Positions 32,180-42,814 of a DNA stretch of 64,000 nt are shown one piece after another. Origin of the DNA: Zygnema cylindricum (lineage: Eukaryota > Streptophyta > Zygnematophyceae > Zygnematales > Zygnemataceae); NCBI GenBank assembly GCA_037447655.1, contig JBBHKE010002680.1, forward strand, positions 60,001-124,000, written 5' to 3'. Every line of letters starts with the position of its first letter. Within the stretch, counting starts at the first letter, position 1. The translations under genes and the position numbers were made by a program. The notes under the pieces are model-generated. The model saw nothing but the letters and a program-made list of their open reading frames with translations. It had not been told where the DNA came from and did no database searches.

Positions 32180-34355
32180 ATGGCCCAAGAAAAAGAGTCA
32201 CAGGTGCCCGATGAACCAGCCCCATTCGGCTCTTCGTCGCACATTGAGCAGTTTCTTAGGGGAATGGTGCCTCCGGCTATCGTAGCTAAGACCTCCCCAA
32301 AGCAACCAGAGGAGAGACCCTCTCCTCCACCTCCACCTGTCTTTTCCCACAAGAATTTTCCAACGTTGTCCAAAGCTGCCAGAGCCAGGGCCGCGGAGAA
32401 GGCGGACAGACCTCCATTATCTCCTAAATCACGTAGAAAGGGGTTGGCCCACAAGGAAGCGGTTTCTGGTCACGTCCCCAAAATCGGTCCCTATACCAGA
32501 TCTAAGGCCCCAACCGCTAAAATGTACATAGATCTAGAGATAGTGGCAGAATCTACTCGGCCAGGTTGGAAGGAAATCTTAGCCCTTCACAATCTCCATG
32601 ATTTGAAGGTTAAGAAGGAGTTGGTGCAGCGGGTTGCCAGAACCGACAGAGCTATGATTGTACGCCCAGTGGGAGGTGTCGTTGAGATATAGAATAGTTC
32701 ATCTTAGAGCGACTCTTCGACCTCCGTCCCAGAACAACAAGGGACGCCCTCAATATCACGCCCTCAGCCCATCGAATCTCTTGTCACTGCAACCAGCAGG
32801 CCGTCTAGGGGCAGGGCAACATCTCGGACCCGAGTCGGAGGGGGGATAAGCCAGCACGGGTTACCAGAGCCAAAGAGAGTGCATCGGTTTGATCATCCGG
32901 ATCACAAGGGCAGGTTCGCTCCCCGACCAAAAGAGGAGTTGTTCTTCCCTTCAGCCTCAACCTCTCCGACCTCCCTATCTCCACCAACACCGGTTGTTCG
33001 GCCTTCCGAAGGGTTTTGGTGTTCAAGACCCACCGACCCCGAGGTACCAGGTTTGGGGATTGCGGATCTCGCGGGTGTAGTGAGCAGCACCCAAAATCTT
33101 GTTGACATTCTTCGATCAGAGAGTGAGGCTACGGCGGGGACCGGACACGTCACCATAGACTCAGAGGCTCTTGAAAAGGGAAGGAAGGAGGCATTGGAAC
33201 AGGAATTGATTCTCATTCAGGATGCTAAACGGAGGGCAGGAGGAATACTTAAGGGACAGGTAGCCACTCCTCAGAGGACACGTCCTACTGCAGAAAGACC
33301 ACCCCGGGGTCAAGCCACTTCGCATGCAACTCATGCTCCAAGGACTTCACCAGGACCTACACCAGGATCTCCACTCCAGCACGAACGGGAGGAAACCACA
33401 GGGCCTAACATGAAGGATTTGGGTGCAGATTTACCGCATGAGTCCGCTTCTTTGCCCGGGGAGAGCCTACCTTTGTATCAGTGGAGGTTGCTTCCGCCAT
33501 GGAGGCTTTGGTGGAGTTACGACCTGTCGCGAGGATTCACATTCCCTTCAGGGCGTCAACACCACCTTCTCTATCTCCCGAATACCCTCAGATTTTCCAC
33601 CTTCTCCTCCTGCTCATTCCTCTCACTCCCCGGGTCCCACCACGGAGCTCAGGGACAACCCTTCTCCATTTGTTTCTCCAACAGCCGCCGTCCGAGGGTC
33701 CCTGGATCCGCCAGTTCTAGCGTACAAATAAGACGTACGTGCCTACTCCCCGCCTCATCGACGTTCCCCCTCTTCTAGCCCAAGAATTCCACCCTCAAAA
33801 ACTTCTAGGAGGCAAAACAGGAGACAGACCCCTTTTTTTGCAGGGCACCAACATTATTGGTCCCCGTCTTCGCCACCGGGAATTCCACAAACTTCGAACA
33901 GACCTCGTCTCCACATCCCATCAGTGGAGATAGTTTTGAGAGAGGAACAATACTCTCCTGGATTTAGAGGGGCCAGGAATCGAACTCCTCTTTTATCAAC
34001 CCGACCACCCTCAGAGGGGGGGAAGAGAACAGAAGTTTCACGCGTCTATCCTAGCGGAGGAGAAAGGGGTCATGATCCCGCAGACACAGATCATGGGGTC
34101 GTCTCACCAGTTGAATTTGTCAGTCCCACCCGGCCTTCTTCGCCCCACTTTACCAACCTTGCAGAGGAGGAAAAAATGGGTGACGTAAGGATTTTTACAG
34201 GGGAAAGTTCGTGGATCGCTTTCTCAGACTTCGAATTGTTGTGGAAATCTTTCACACAATCCGAGATAAACAAATATAAGGGGGAAGCAATTCCAGATGA
34301 TTTTGAAACTACCCTTTTTCCCATGATGGTAAACTATCTTGCTGGGGCCGTTTAG
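32180..34355 (+). pseudogene. Gypsy G: gag N-terminal region
   Basis: The first ORF (32180-32692) starts MAQEKESQVPDEPAPFGSSS and contains a Pro-rich stretch (PSPPPPPVFSHKNFPTLSK). It continues through frame changes at about 32700, 33480 and 33730 as a Ser/Pro/Arg-rich disordered region. It becomes globular near 34175 (EEEKMGDVRIFTGESSWIAF, SFTQSEINKYKGEA), the start of the capsid-like core. TAG at 34353 interrupts it. I identify it as Gag by position upstream of zinc knuckles and protease; the N-terminal part is not similar to anything I know. Confidence 0.6.
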
Positions 34356-36270
34356 CCGATTTCAAAGAGCGACAGCCTCTTCTTATGGCTCCCAGCATCA
34401 AAATTTCAGACCCTACTCTTGATGCGGCAGTCTTAGAAGCCGAAGCAGACTTGGCAGCAGCTACAACCGCTTTAGTCACAGCCGCCTTCACAGATGACAT
34501 GAAACTTTAGGCACAAGGTCAAGCATATGTCAATCAGCTTCAGGCAATCCAAGCCGCCAGAACAACTACCCGAATGGTTGTGGATCCTACACCTTGTACC
34601 ACTCTTTTGAACACTTGGAGGCTCCTTTACACCGAAAGGAATGAATCGGCTATCAAAGAATTTACGGATTTTCGTTGCCAGAAAAGTGAAACTCCCCAGA
34701 CTCATTTCAACATATTTTCGAGCCTCTGTCAAAAGACAAAAATATCAACCATTGATCGCCCATCCATGGCAACCAAATACTTTATCGCGGTTCAAAATTC
34801 ATTCAGACCCACGGGGCAAATAGCCGTCGATAATTCGATTGCCGTACAGGCCATTCAGGACGTTAATCCATCCGCTAAAGAAATCTCACTGGCCGCAATG
34901 AATCTTTACGACCATTTTGTTCATAGAGAGGCCCAAGAGAAAGCGGGAACCAGCAAAACCAGGGGAACCTTTGCTGGATTCGCCGGAGAAATGCCTCCTC
35001 AAAATGATGAGTCGACAAAACTCCTAGCTTTGCGAATCTTAAGGGGAAACAAGTGGTGTATAGTGGATCCGAACCCGCCATGGGGGCCGATGACCGTGTC
35101 TTCCTATACAACTGTTTAAATTGTCCACAAACGGGTCATGGATGGAAGCGTTGCCCCCGGAAACTCAAACCAGAACTAGCCCTCAAGCAAAAGGAATGGG
35201 AAAAGGAGAGAGCTGAAAAGACCAAAAAGGCTTAAGAAAGGAAACAGAAAGAAGGATCGGAAGACAGAACACCGGTGAACAAAGACAATTACCATCCTAC
35301 ACTGCGATCCGAAACTGCAAAAATGTCACAAGCCCAATTGCGACAAATCAAACTTCCAAAATTTGATGACGCGCACATCTCCAATGAATTGAGGGGCAAA
35401 TACACTACCGAGGGCTCCAAGTGTGAGGCTTGTGGTTTCATAGGTCACAAGGAAGGGCACTGTTTCCACAAGAATGGGGTCCCAAATGAAATGATGCAGT
35501 ATGCATTGTTCGCCAGCGAAGGTGAAACTCCCGTAAACCCTCTCCTCCTCCAGCTTCTTTACCCTTAGGGACGCCGCACCATAGAAGTTTCGGAACGACA
35601 GCCAACAGGTGAAGCAAGACTCACTCTGGAGATAATAATCGAACAGCAGAGCCAACAACTGGCCGCCATGGCTGCAGAATTAGCATCACTGCGATTAGGG
35701 TTGCCCTTCCAAACTCTTGCTCTGACGGCCACTCAAAAACTCCACCGAAGAAAACAAGAGTTACTACAGAAGCTTGCGAAGCTTGAACAAGAAACCGCGG
35801 CGGGCGAAGACGATGACGATGTAATGGGATGGGACATGGAACCTCCTAAAGCTCATCACGCACAAACCTCCTTTTCTGGAGCCTAGAATGTTAGCGTGGG
35901 AGACAGTCGGAGGCCACTTCGTAACTCAACATCGGCAAAGAGAAGAGACAAGCAAAGACTGGCTTAAGGAGACCACAACAGGAAGACCTGTGGACCTTTG
36001 TCCTTCACCCCAAGGGCAATCATCCTGAACGACAAAATAGGCCTCGGAATCAAACCCACAAACTCCCCACCTCCAGCTGCAAAGAAATTGCCTACCGCAT
36101 TCGAGAATTTCAAGACAACTAACACCACGGAGATGAAAAAACAAGCAAAGGAGGAAGAAGAACAGAACAACCAAGACTGGTTCGAAAAATATTTGGCGGA
36201 ACATCCGGAAGATACCACACCGAAACGCCACCCGGACAGGAGTCCGACCAAGAAAGTGAAGAAACCATAA
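34356..36270 (+). pseudogene. Gypsy G: gag core and two zinc knuckles
   Basis: The capsid-like helical region (34574-35119) includes TWRLLYTERNESAIKEFTDF and SMATKYFIAVQNSFRPTG. After a frameshift come CLNCPQTGHGWKRC (35112-35155) and, after another stop, CEACGFIGHKEGHC (35422-35463). Both are CX2CX4HX4C nucleic-acid-binding knuckles. A predicted coiled coil (35668-35886, LHRRKQELLQKLAKLEQE) and a charged linker (35998-36270) follow. Stops at 34508, 35117, 35235, 35566 and 35884 break the frame. Confidence 0.75.
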
Positions 36271-36538
36271 GTGGGGAGCAAGAAAAATCGGAGAAACCAG
36301 CAGATTCCCCCATTTCGTCGCCGAAAACTCAACCCCCTTCCTCCAAACTAGCAGTGATGTTAGTAAGGCATCTTAAGCCCTACGCCCTCACTCACGTGAA
36401 GACACTGGCTTCTTCCCATAACTGACTGGAAGAAATGCTCATCTAGGCCCTCAGGAGGAGATTCACACAGGAGGAGAGAAGATAGATTGGGCAGATCAGG
36501 CAAGATCCGTCTTCTGGTCAGCGGACCCAAAGACCTGT

Positions 36539-37102
36539 ATGATGGATAGGGATTATATGACTTTATCTGTGGTGCTAATCTTCAAGCGGACGGGAAATTT
36601 CAAACTCAATGGATACTGCAGATATGAAGATGCAGTGGTCGATACAGGAGCTCTTCCAAATCTAATAACTACTTCGGCTCTACAGCATATGCCGAAGGAA
36701 CTCCGACCAAAAATCTGCCTTAGTGACATTTGCCTGAGCACTGTTAACAGTGGGAGCCAGCCCGTCCATGGAATAATCACAGCTATGTTAATCGAGTTCT
36801 CTGATGACGCGGGTCAGAAGGTCCGAATTCAACTTCCCTTCTTGGTGGTGGAAGGTAAACAGTTTGAAATTCTGTTGGGAATGGCCACCTAGACCAGGTT
36901 GAATATGGGATTAAGTGTGTGGAAAGAACACTTTACGGTTCAGGATCTTGAGGATCCGGAAGGGGTCAAGGTGGTGGTCCCCATAGATCTATGGAATCGG
37001 GGGAAAAATAATGCTCCCATAGCCCGATGTTATCTTGTCTATGCAACCCACACTCCCACAGAACTACTCGCCAGCGCCACCGATATCGCAGACGTGATAT
37101 AG
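36539..37102 (+). pseudogene. Gypsy G: aspartic protease
   Basis: A retropepsin-like domain: VVDTGALPNLITTSAL with the catalytic DTG at 36641-36649, followed by a beta-rich stretch and FEILLGMAT at about 36865-36890, where gypsy proteases usually have an LGMDW-type end. A TAG at 36890 interrupts it and the frame continues (MGLSVWKEHFTVQDLEDPEG) to 37102. It would cut Gag-Pol. The Asp-Thr-Gly triad is intact. Confidence 0.8.
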
Positions 37103-37177
37103 CAATTCCCCATTTCCAAGCAGTGTGAAAAGGGATACCAAAGTAGATTAAGACAAATAGCAAAACTTCAGCGGGAG

Positions 37178-38265
37178 GTGGACCAGTCCTTCGCTGTTGT
37201 GTTTGCCAGGGAGAAAACACCTCGGGCTGAACCTTTGGAGGTTCCACCCGAAAATCAAACATTCCATCGACAAGTGGTGTCATTATCAACTCCGGATTCT
37301 AGTCTCCGGATATTATCCTTATTTTCTAGAATAAGCTCGGACCTAGAGGATGTATTGAAAGCAGGATATAAAGTGGAGTCTTATGTGGCCGTAGAAATCT
37401 CCCTTGAAGCTCGCGCCGTCAGTGAACACCGACTACTATAGCTCCACCAATTATATCCCCAGCAACTTCCAGTATCCGCCATCAACAGATCTCACCGAAG
37501 CCTTCCCCAAAATATAGACAATATCTTGAAACCTCATCTAGCTACATTGCAGCGAGTAGATCTGGTAATAGCATGATGGCCATGCTAGGGATACTCTCTA
37601 GCAAGAAAAAGCAAGGGACATAAAGACAGCAGAAGTCCAACCTTCTTCCAAATGATCAATTTAATTTCCTGGCTGCAGTAATCCCAAGACACACCAGTGG
37701 GGTACGTTTTGGAAAATGTTCACCCGTGAGATGACAAAAGAAAACAGGTCGCCAATAGCTAGAATCAAATTAAGCAAATTTTAGGGGCTCCCCTAGTTTT
37801 CGACATAGCGCAAATGGGATCAAGGGCTCACCAAGTTTGGGCTTACTCTAATAGCACTAAACTAGCTCTTACAAAACCGCAAAACAGATCCCCACATAAC
37901 TCTCCAAAATACTCGGGCCAGAGAGGATGGCCACTCCAGTTACCAAGGCTGATCGACCTCCGTTCTTCCACTGCAACGAATCAGGGACACCACGGAGGGC
38001 TTTGCCAACCTTAGTTTCCTTCACCAACAGCCATGCGTATCGCAAAGGAGCAGCCGGAATGATATTCGACAACAAAATTGGAGTTTAGACCACACCAACG
38101 GTGAGAGAACAAGAACAAGCAATGGGATTCCAACCTGACAGCACAGCAGCACCAGGTGTTTCAAACCTCAATAGGTGCAGCCTTCTCGAACAGAGCATAG
38201 ATCTCAATGCAATCACTTGGGTGATCAAATATTCTCTCGCCTTTTCCAGCCTAGAGTCTCCCCAG
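37178..38265 (+). pseudogene. Gypsy G: cytosine-5 DNA methyltransferase domain
   Basis: Lies between protease and RT and carries the C5-methyltransferase motifs in order. Motif I (SAM binding) is RILSLFSRISSDLEDVLKAG (37307-37345), with Arg where FxG Gly is usual. Motif II is YVAVEIS. Motif IV is VDLVIA, stop, WPC, stop, GYSLA, with catalytic Cys codon 37583-37585. Motif VI is LENVHP (37712-37720). Motif VIII is QMGSRAHQVWAY (37811-37846). After a frameshift (about 38010-38100) motif IX is REQEQAMGFQPDS and motif X is LLEQSIDLNAITWV (to about 38225). Motif I to X spans about 306 residues, normal for a bare catalytic domain. Such enzymes methylate cytosine in DNA. Stops at 37439, 37574, 37586, 37678, 37724 and 37763 kill this copy. 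Confidence 0.85.
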
Positions 38266-39240
38266 TCACGGGCAAGCTACCTTCAAGCTCCACAGTTGTT
38301 AGCAGTACAAGCCAACTTGCAGCTTGAGGGGGAGAAAAAAGCAAGGAGACAGATTTTATCATCAAAATTTTCAACTCCCAGCATTTCACCCAAATTAAGG
38401 GATTCCTCACTGGGGGGGAGCGGAGGCTCGGAAGGGGACAGCTTAGCGGAAGTTGTTATCAGCAACATTCTGACAAGAGGAGGGGAAGTACACCCACAAG
38501 TAGGGTTGGAATTTGATATCTCCCAGTGGGGTAGACCCCTTCAGGCTTGGGCAGCGGTGGAACAAGAGAAGAAAGATAGGACCTTAGGGGAGCAGTTGGA
38601 CCCTCAGCAAAAGGCCTGGCTCTCGAACGTGTTGGAGAAGAACAAACAGGTGTTTTCTTGGTCAGACACCGACGTTGGCATCTACAAAGGGACCCCATTT
38701 TCGGATCGATTAATAGACGAGACGGCTACTGTTTGGCAGAAGCAGTACCCGCTCAGCTTCAAGGAAAAGGAATTTATGACGCCAAAGGTACAAACATTGG
38801 TGGATACAGGATGGTGCAGGAAAGTACTGGACTCCATGGATTCGCGTCCCCAACCGTTTTTCCTCCCAAGAAAGACTCGTCTGGGAAAACGGTCGACTTT
38901 CAAATGTGTGGAGACTACCGGATGCTTAACACGACAACCATACCTGATCGATACCCAATGCCTACTCTAAAAGAGATTTTTGACTCGCGGGCCGAGGCCA
39001 CCATTTAATCCACATTGGACAGGAAGAATGGGTTCCACCAAATCGCAATTGAGCCAAAGCACCGGGAAAGGACATCGTTTTGGGTGGGGTCCAGGTTGTA
39101 TGAATGGCTCTACATCCCATTGGGGCTAAAGAATGCACCAGCCAAATTCATCCGTGCCATGGATGAGGCGCTCCGGGGAATTTACTGTACACGGTGCTAG
39201 ATCTACGATGTTATTATCTTCTCGAAGACTTTCGAGGAAC
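38266..39240 (+). pseudogene. Gypsy G: reverse transcriptase
   Basis: After a spacer, LDPQQKAWLSNVLEKNKQVF (about 38600) is the usual gypsy pre-RT region. RT proper runs FKEKEFMTPKVQTLVDTGW, then (frame change about 38810) SPTVFPPKKDSSGK, CGDYRMLNTTTIPDRYPMP, LDRKNGFHQIAIEPKHRE, LYEWLYIPLGLKNAPAKFIR. The catalytic loop is destroyed: the YxDD position reads stop-Ile-Tyr-Asp (39198-39209), then VIIFSKTFEEHLEH. It follows the methyltransferase in the same polyprotein. The RT copies element RNA into DNA. Confidence 0.88.
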
Positions 39241-40135
39241 ATTTGGAGCACATACAGATTGTACTCCGAGCTCTCCAAGCAGCTGGCTTGAAATGTCACC
39301 CGGGTAAGGGAACTTTTGGGGTGCAGAAAATTATTTACCTGGGACATAAAGTTACACCCAGGAGAGTGGGTCCCCATATGGTCAAGGTGACAGCCCTTGA
39401 TGCCCTTCACCCTCCTCATGACGTCTCAGTACTCCACACTTTCCTAGGCTTGGCTAACTACTATCAGAGATTCATCCCTGAATTTAGCAGTCACGCTCAA
39501 CTTTTGAACCAATTGTTGCGGAAGGACCAGGAGTGGCAGTGGATGGAGGATCAACAGATTTCCTTCGTATTTCTGAAGGATTCCCTTAAGCAACACCCAG
39601 TGCTCCAGATGCCCGATCATCAGAGGTCGTTCCTCCTTTACACTTATTGGAGTCGGTTTTGATTGGGAGTTGTTTTAGCTCAACTAGACGATGCAGGGGC
39701 TAAATATGTGGTAGCTTACGCCAGTAGAACTGACAATCGAGCGGAGGGGAATTACCAGCTACCACGGGGAATTACTGGCGGTAGTTTGGGCCATCCAACA
39801 TTTCAAGCCATATCTATACGGAGTCCATTTTACTCTGATTACAAATCACCAACCTCTCAAGTGGATTATGGAGAATAGCAAGCTCGCCTGATGGGTGTTA
39901 ATAGTGCAAGTATATGATTTTGACATAATCCACCGGGCGAGAGAAATCCACGGGAATGATGACAGACTTAGCAGAAATCAGGATCCTTCCACTAGGGATT
40001 CCACCGGGGCCCGTCACGATAAAGATCCCGAAATCAGTTTGGGACTCATTCGAGCTTCCTCTTCCTTTATTTCGTTTCGTCAATCTGAGGGGGAATTGTC
40101 AACTTTCTCAGTAGACGTGGTGGGGTAGGCTCCAA
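39241..40135 (+). pseudogene. Gypsy G: RT thumb, RNase H, tether
   Basis: LEHIQIVLRALQAAGLKCHP, IIYLGHKVTPRRVGPH and FLGLANYYQRFIPEF are the RT thumb/connection. RNase H follows with LLYTYWSRF, stop, LGVVLAQ, where the first catalytic Asp (usually TDAS) has become Tyr, and VVAYASRTDNRAEGNYQ with the Glu. Frame changes at about 39770 and stops at 39660 and 39889 follow. HGNDDRLSRN (about 39950) is the tether seen after gypsy RNase H. Confidence 0.85.
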
Positions 40136-40249
40136 TAGGAGCCAGGCGTAAAGATATTTCGAATGACCCCGATGCACTTCAATCTATCCAACAACGTTCT
40201 CCTCTTTCCCATTTGTCTGGAGTAAAGTTATCCCGGGTTCAAGCTTGAA

Positions 40250-41215
40250 TGGGGGCGTATGAATGGGAGAGAGGCATTTAAATTCGGAAATGGGCAGATG
40301 GTACGAGGAAAGTGGTTCCTCCCCCGGTCGATAGGGAGACTCTTAGTTTCCGCCTCCACCAACAATGTGGCCATTTTAGGCAGAAACGCACCACCTCCTT
40401 GGTCACTGGATCATACTGGTGGCACGGGTTGCGGACCGAAGTCAACCGGATTGTGCAGACGTGCCCTTCCTGTGACCGCATTAAAGCAACTTTCGACAAA
40501 AATGGAGGCGCTCAGCTTCATTCCCTTCTAATCCGGGGAATGTTTTATCAGTGGTCTCTAGATCTGGTGGGTCCTCTCCCCACCAGCAGAAGAGGGAACC
40601 GCTTTGTATTAGTAATAATAGAGCATTTTTCCAAGTGGATCAAATTGGTGGTCTTACCTCGGAAGGAGTCCAAAGTGATTGCGGACGCATTCTTCACAGA
40701 GTGTTGTCCCAATTTGGGGCCCCAGCCAAAGTTTTAACCGACCAGGGCTCCGAATTTGCGCGAGAATTCTCCAACTTGTTGGAATTAAGCCTCATCAACC
40801 ACCGGCTTAACAGCCGAGACCACCCACAAGCCGATGCTTTAGACAAGAGGTGCGTACAGACAGTGAAGTGGTCACTGCGCGAATATGTTGTGGAAGAGGA
40901 TTTAGGAGAGTGGGATAGAAGGGTGCATTGGATTGCCATAGGGTACAAGTTCAGTCGGCAAGCCTCCCTCCACTCCTACAATCCTTATTTCATTTTGTTC
41001 GAACGACATCCAATCCTACCCGGCGCTGCCTCCGCCCAAGCTGTAGTCGTTCCAAAGATGGATAGCAAGGGGACGATAGAGAAACTCATTGCCGAGAGGG
41101 CTAAGGTATTTCACCAGGAAATGTCTCTAGCCATGGGGAATGTACAAGCAACTCAGCACCGAGATCAACTCTGGTATTCGCAACGCCGGAGCGGGAATTT
41201 TGTCCCACGGTAACG
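40250..41215 (+). pseudogene. Gypsy G: integrase
   Basis: The HHCC zinc domain is RLHQQCGHFRQKRTTSLV...WWHGLRTEV...TCPSCDRIKA (40330-40480). In the catalytic core the first Asp is in QWSLDLVGPLP (40561), the second Asp in KVLTDQGSEF (about 40738, after a frameshift) and the Glu position reads DALDKRCVQTVKW (about 40835), i.e. Lys replaces the catalytic Glu. The C-terminal part is YKFSRQASLHSYNPYFILF. Integrase would join cDNA to chromosomal DNA. This copy lacks the third acidic residue. Confidence 0.88.
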
Positions 41216-41640
41216 GATAATTCTGCCTGGGGTTTTCGTGTATCGGATGCAACAAAAAAAGGACACTCTTGACATTTCGGCGGGAAGGGTGATCTTGAAA
41301 GTGGTGGAGGTTTCCAATAAAGGTGTCTTGACATTGGAATGGAAAGACAGTCGAAAAATTAAGGAAAATCAAATCAATGTAGCTCCCTGCCATATTCGGG
41401 GATTGGAAGACGAGCCTACTTTCCACCTTACCTATTTTGCCGATCCCCAATCATGTTCCTCCGGCTGCCTCTCGTCCTCCTCTCGGAATCATGTCCTTGT
41501 ATGCGACCGATACGACCACTGTTGGCATCACTCCTGCGTTCCCTCCTCTTAAGACCCTCGTCCAAAGCCCTCTACACCCTGGTTCTGCGGGAACTGCGAA
41601 TTTGGAGGGTTAACATCTTTATGTCTTAGTCACGGTTGAC
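41216..41640 (+). pseudogene. Gypsy G: GPY/F-like module and PHD-finger-like region
   Basis: SNKGVLTLEWKDSRKIKENQ and INVAPCHIRGL (41238-41400) resemble the GPY/F-type end of gypsy integrases. Behind it comes a Cys/His array: CSSGC, VLVCDRYDHCWHHSC (about 41453-41535) and, past a TAA, PWFCGNC (about 41580). The spacing W-H-H-S-C ... W-F-C-X2-C is that of a PHD finger, with one expected Cys read as Tyr. PHD fingers bind histone H3 tails, and C-terminal PHD domains are known on gypsy elements of some algae, where they are thought to guide insertion. The end is followed directly by the polypurine tract. Confidence 0.7.
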
Positions 41641-41641
41641 T

Positions 41642-41655
41642 AAGAGGGGGGGAAA
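41642..41655 (+). other. Polypurine tract of gypsy G
   Basis: AAGAGGGGGGGAAA immediately before the sequence TCAAGAAACAGGACT that opens the 3' LTR. The same LTR opening follows AAAAA at 44571. Confidence 0.8.
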
Positions 41656-42814
41656 TCAAGAAACAGGACTCCGTTACCCAGAAGTCCATCCCTTTCCCCA
41701 GCCCAGTGGGGAAAGGAGGGGGAGGGTATGTCTTTTCGCCCTCTCCCTGCACTCATCCCTATTTTTGCATCGATGTTCATGGGAGGAAGGTGGGTACCCG
41801 TGGGGAGAGGCATTATCATGGGAATCAATCGCATTCAAAGGGATGTTTGCAAGACTCTCTTTGCCGATACTCAAGGCAGTGGGCCCTCCTTTCATGTTTT
41901 TTCGGCACGCTAAACAGCTGTCAAGCTCGTTGGCTTTACCGGCACTTCTCTAGATCACCATGGATTTCCGAGCATCTTCTCCCTTGTACGGTCATAGGAG
42001 TACAAAATATGGAGTTCACCCAGCCGGATCAGATTCTTCTATTTCCAAACTGAGCGGAACACACTTCATTTCGCGCCTAACGGAGGCCGAAAGACGGAGT
42101 TATTACATTTCTATATAACCTTTTTTGTTACATGCGACCAGTTTCAACCTGTCACTTTGGGGGCTACATTGTGGAACGCTGCGTAACTTTTGGGATAATC
42201 TTATAGATTTTGCTGTTGGCTGTCTGTAGGAGGTTAGTTTTGGTCCACCGATAGGTAGAGCATTTATTATCTTAAGTCAAAGTTAGGCGTTTCACGTCCA
42301 TTCAGAACTTTGTGCTCAAAAGTGTATCATAGAATAACATTTGGCTTCCAATCTAGCCGAAGCTAGTCGCATAACTTTTTTCCCTAAGTGTAGTACAACC
42401 TGTTTTGTCTTATATCCTTACGATAACAATTCTTTGCCGCTGATTGGATCTTGGGATTGCTTTGACTTTGGGACTATCAGTAGGACAAACTTTGCTTGTA
42501 TAAGACACTTGGGGCCGAAGAAGACAGGTTCATGTTTCAGTATTGTCTCTTAAGAAAAACCCTCGAAATTCCAGCAAACTTTCTTGTGGAGAACTTTTGT
42601 TTTGTATATGATTGTGACCCTACTGCCATCTTGGTTTGCATCCGTCCTTTGTGGAAGTCGTAGTCCAATTGGGTAGTTGGCACTATCTTTCCTGTTTTGG
42701 CGATTTGGGATTTGTATCTCTTGGAAACCGAGAACGTTCTTGCCGGTTCCAGGTTGCAGAAACCGAGGAGTCAAGGAGGCATTACATGTTTTGGTGTCTG
42801 CGAGAGATATTTTT
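41656..42814 (+). repeat. 3' LTR of gypsy G (3'-truncated)
   Basis: Starts TCAAGAAACAGG after the polypurine tract, runs through a TATATAA stretch (about 42112) and ends abruptly at GAGAGATATTTT, about two-thirds along the family LTR. A second LTR copy abuts at 42815. Confidence 0.75.

Larger units (their letters stand above)
31478..42814 (+). mobile_element. Ty3/gypsy element G with a DNA methyltransferase
   Basis: About 11.3 kb: partial 5' LTR, gag, protease, cytosine-5 methyltransferase, RT, RNase H, integrase, GPY/F-like region, PHD-finger-like region, polypurine tract, 3' LTR. Domain order RT-RNase H-integrase places it in Ty3/gypsy. Its GC content is visibly higher than that of the surrounding AT-rich DNA. 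Several frameshifts and many stops show it is dead, but homology reads almost continuously, so it was a full-length element. Confidence 0.88.
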
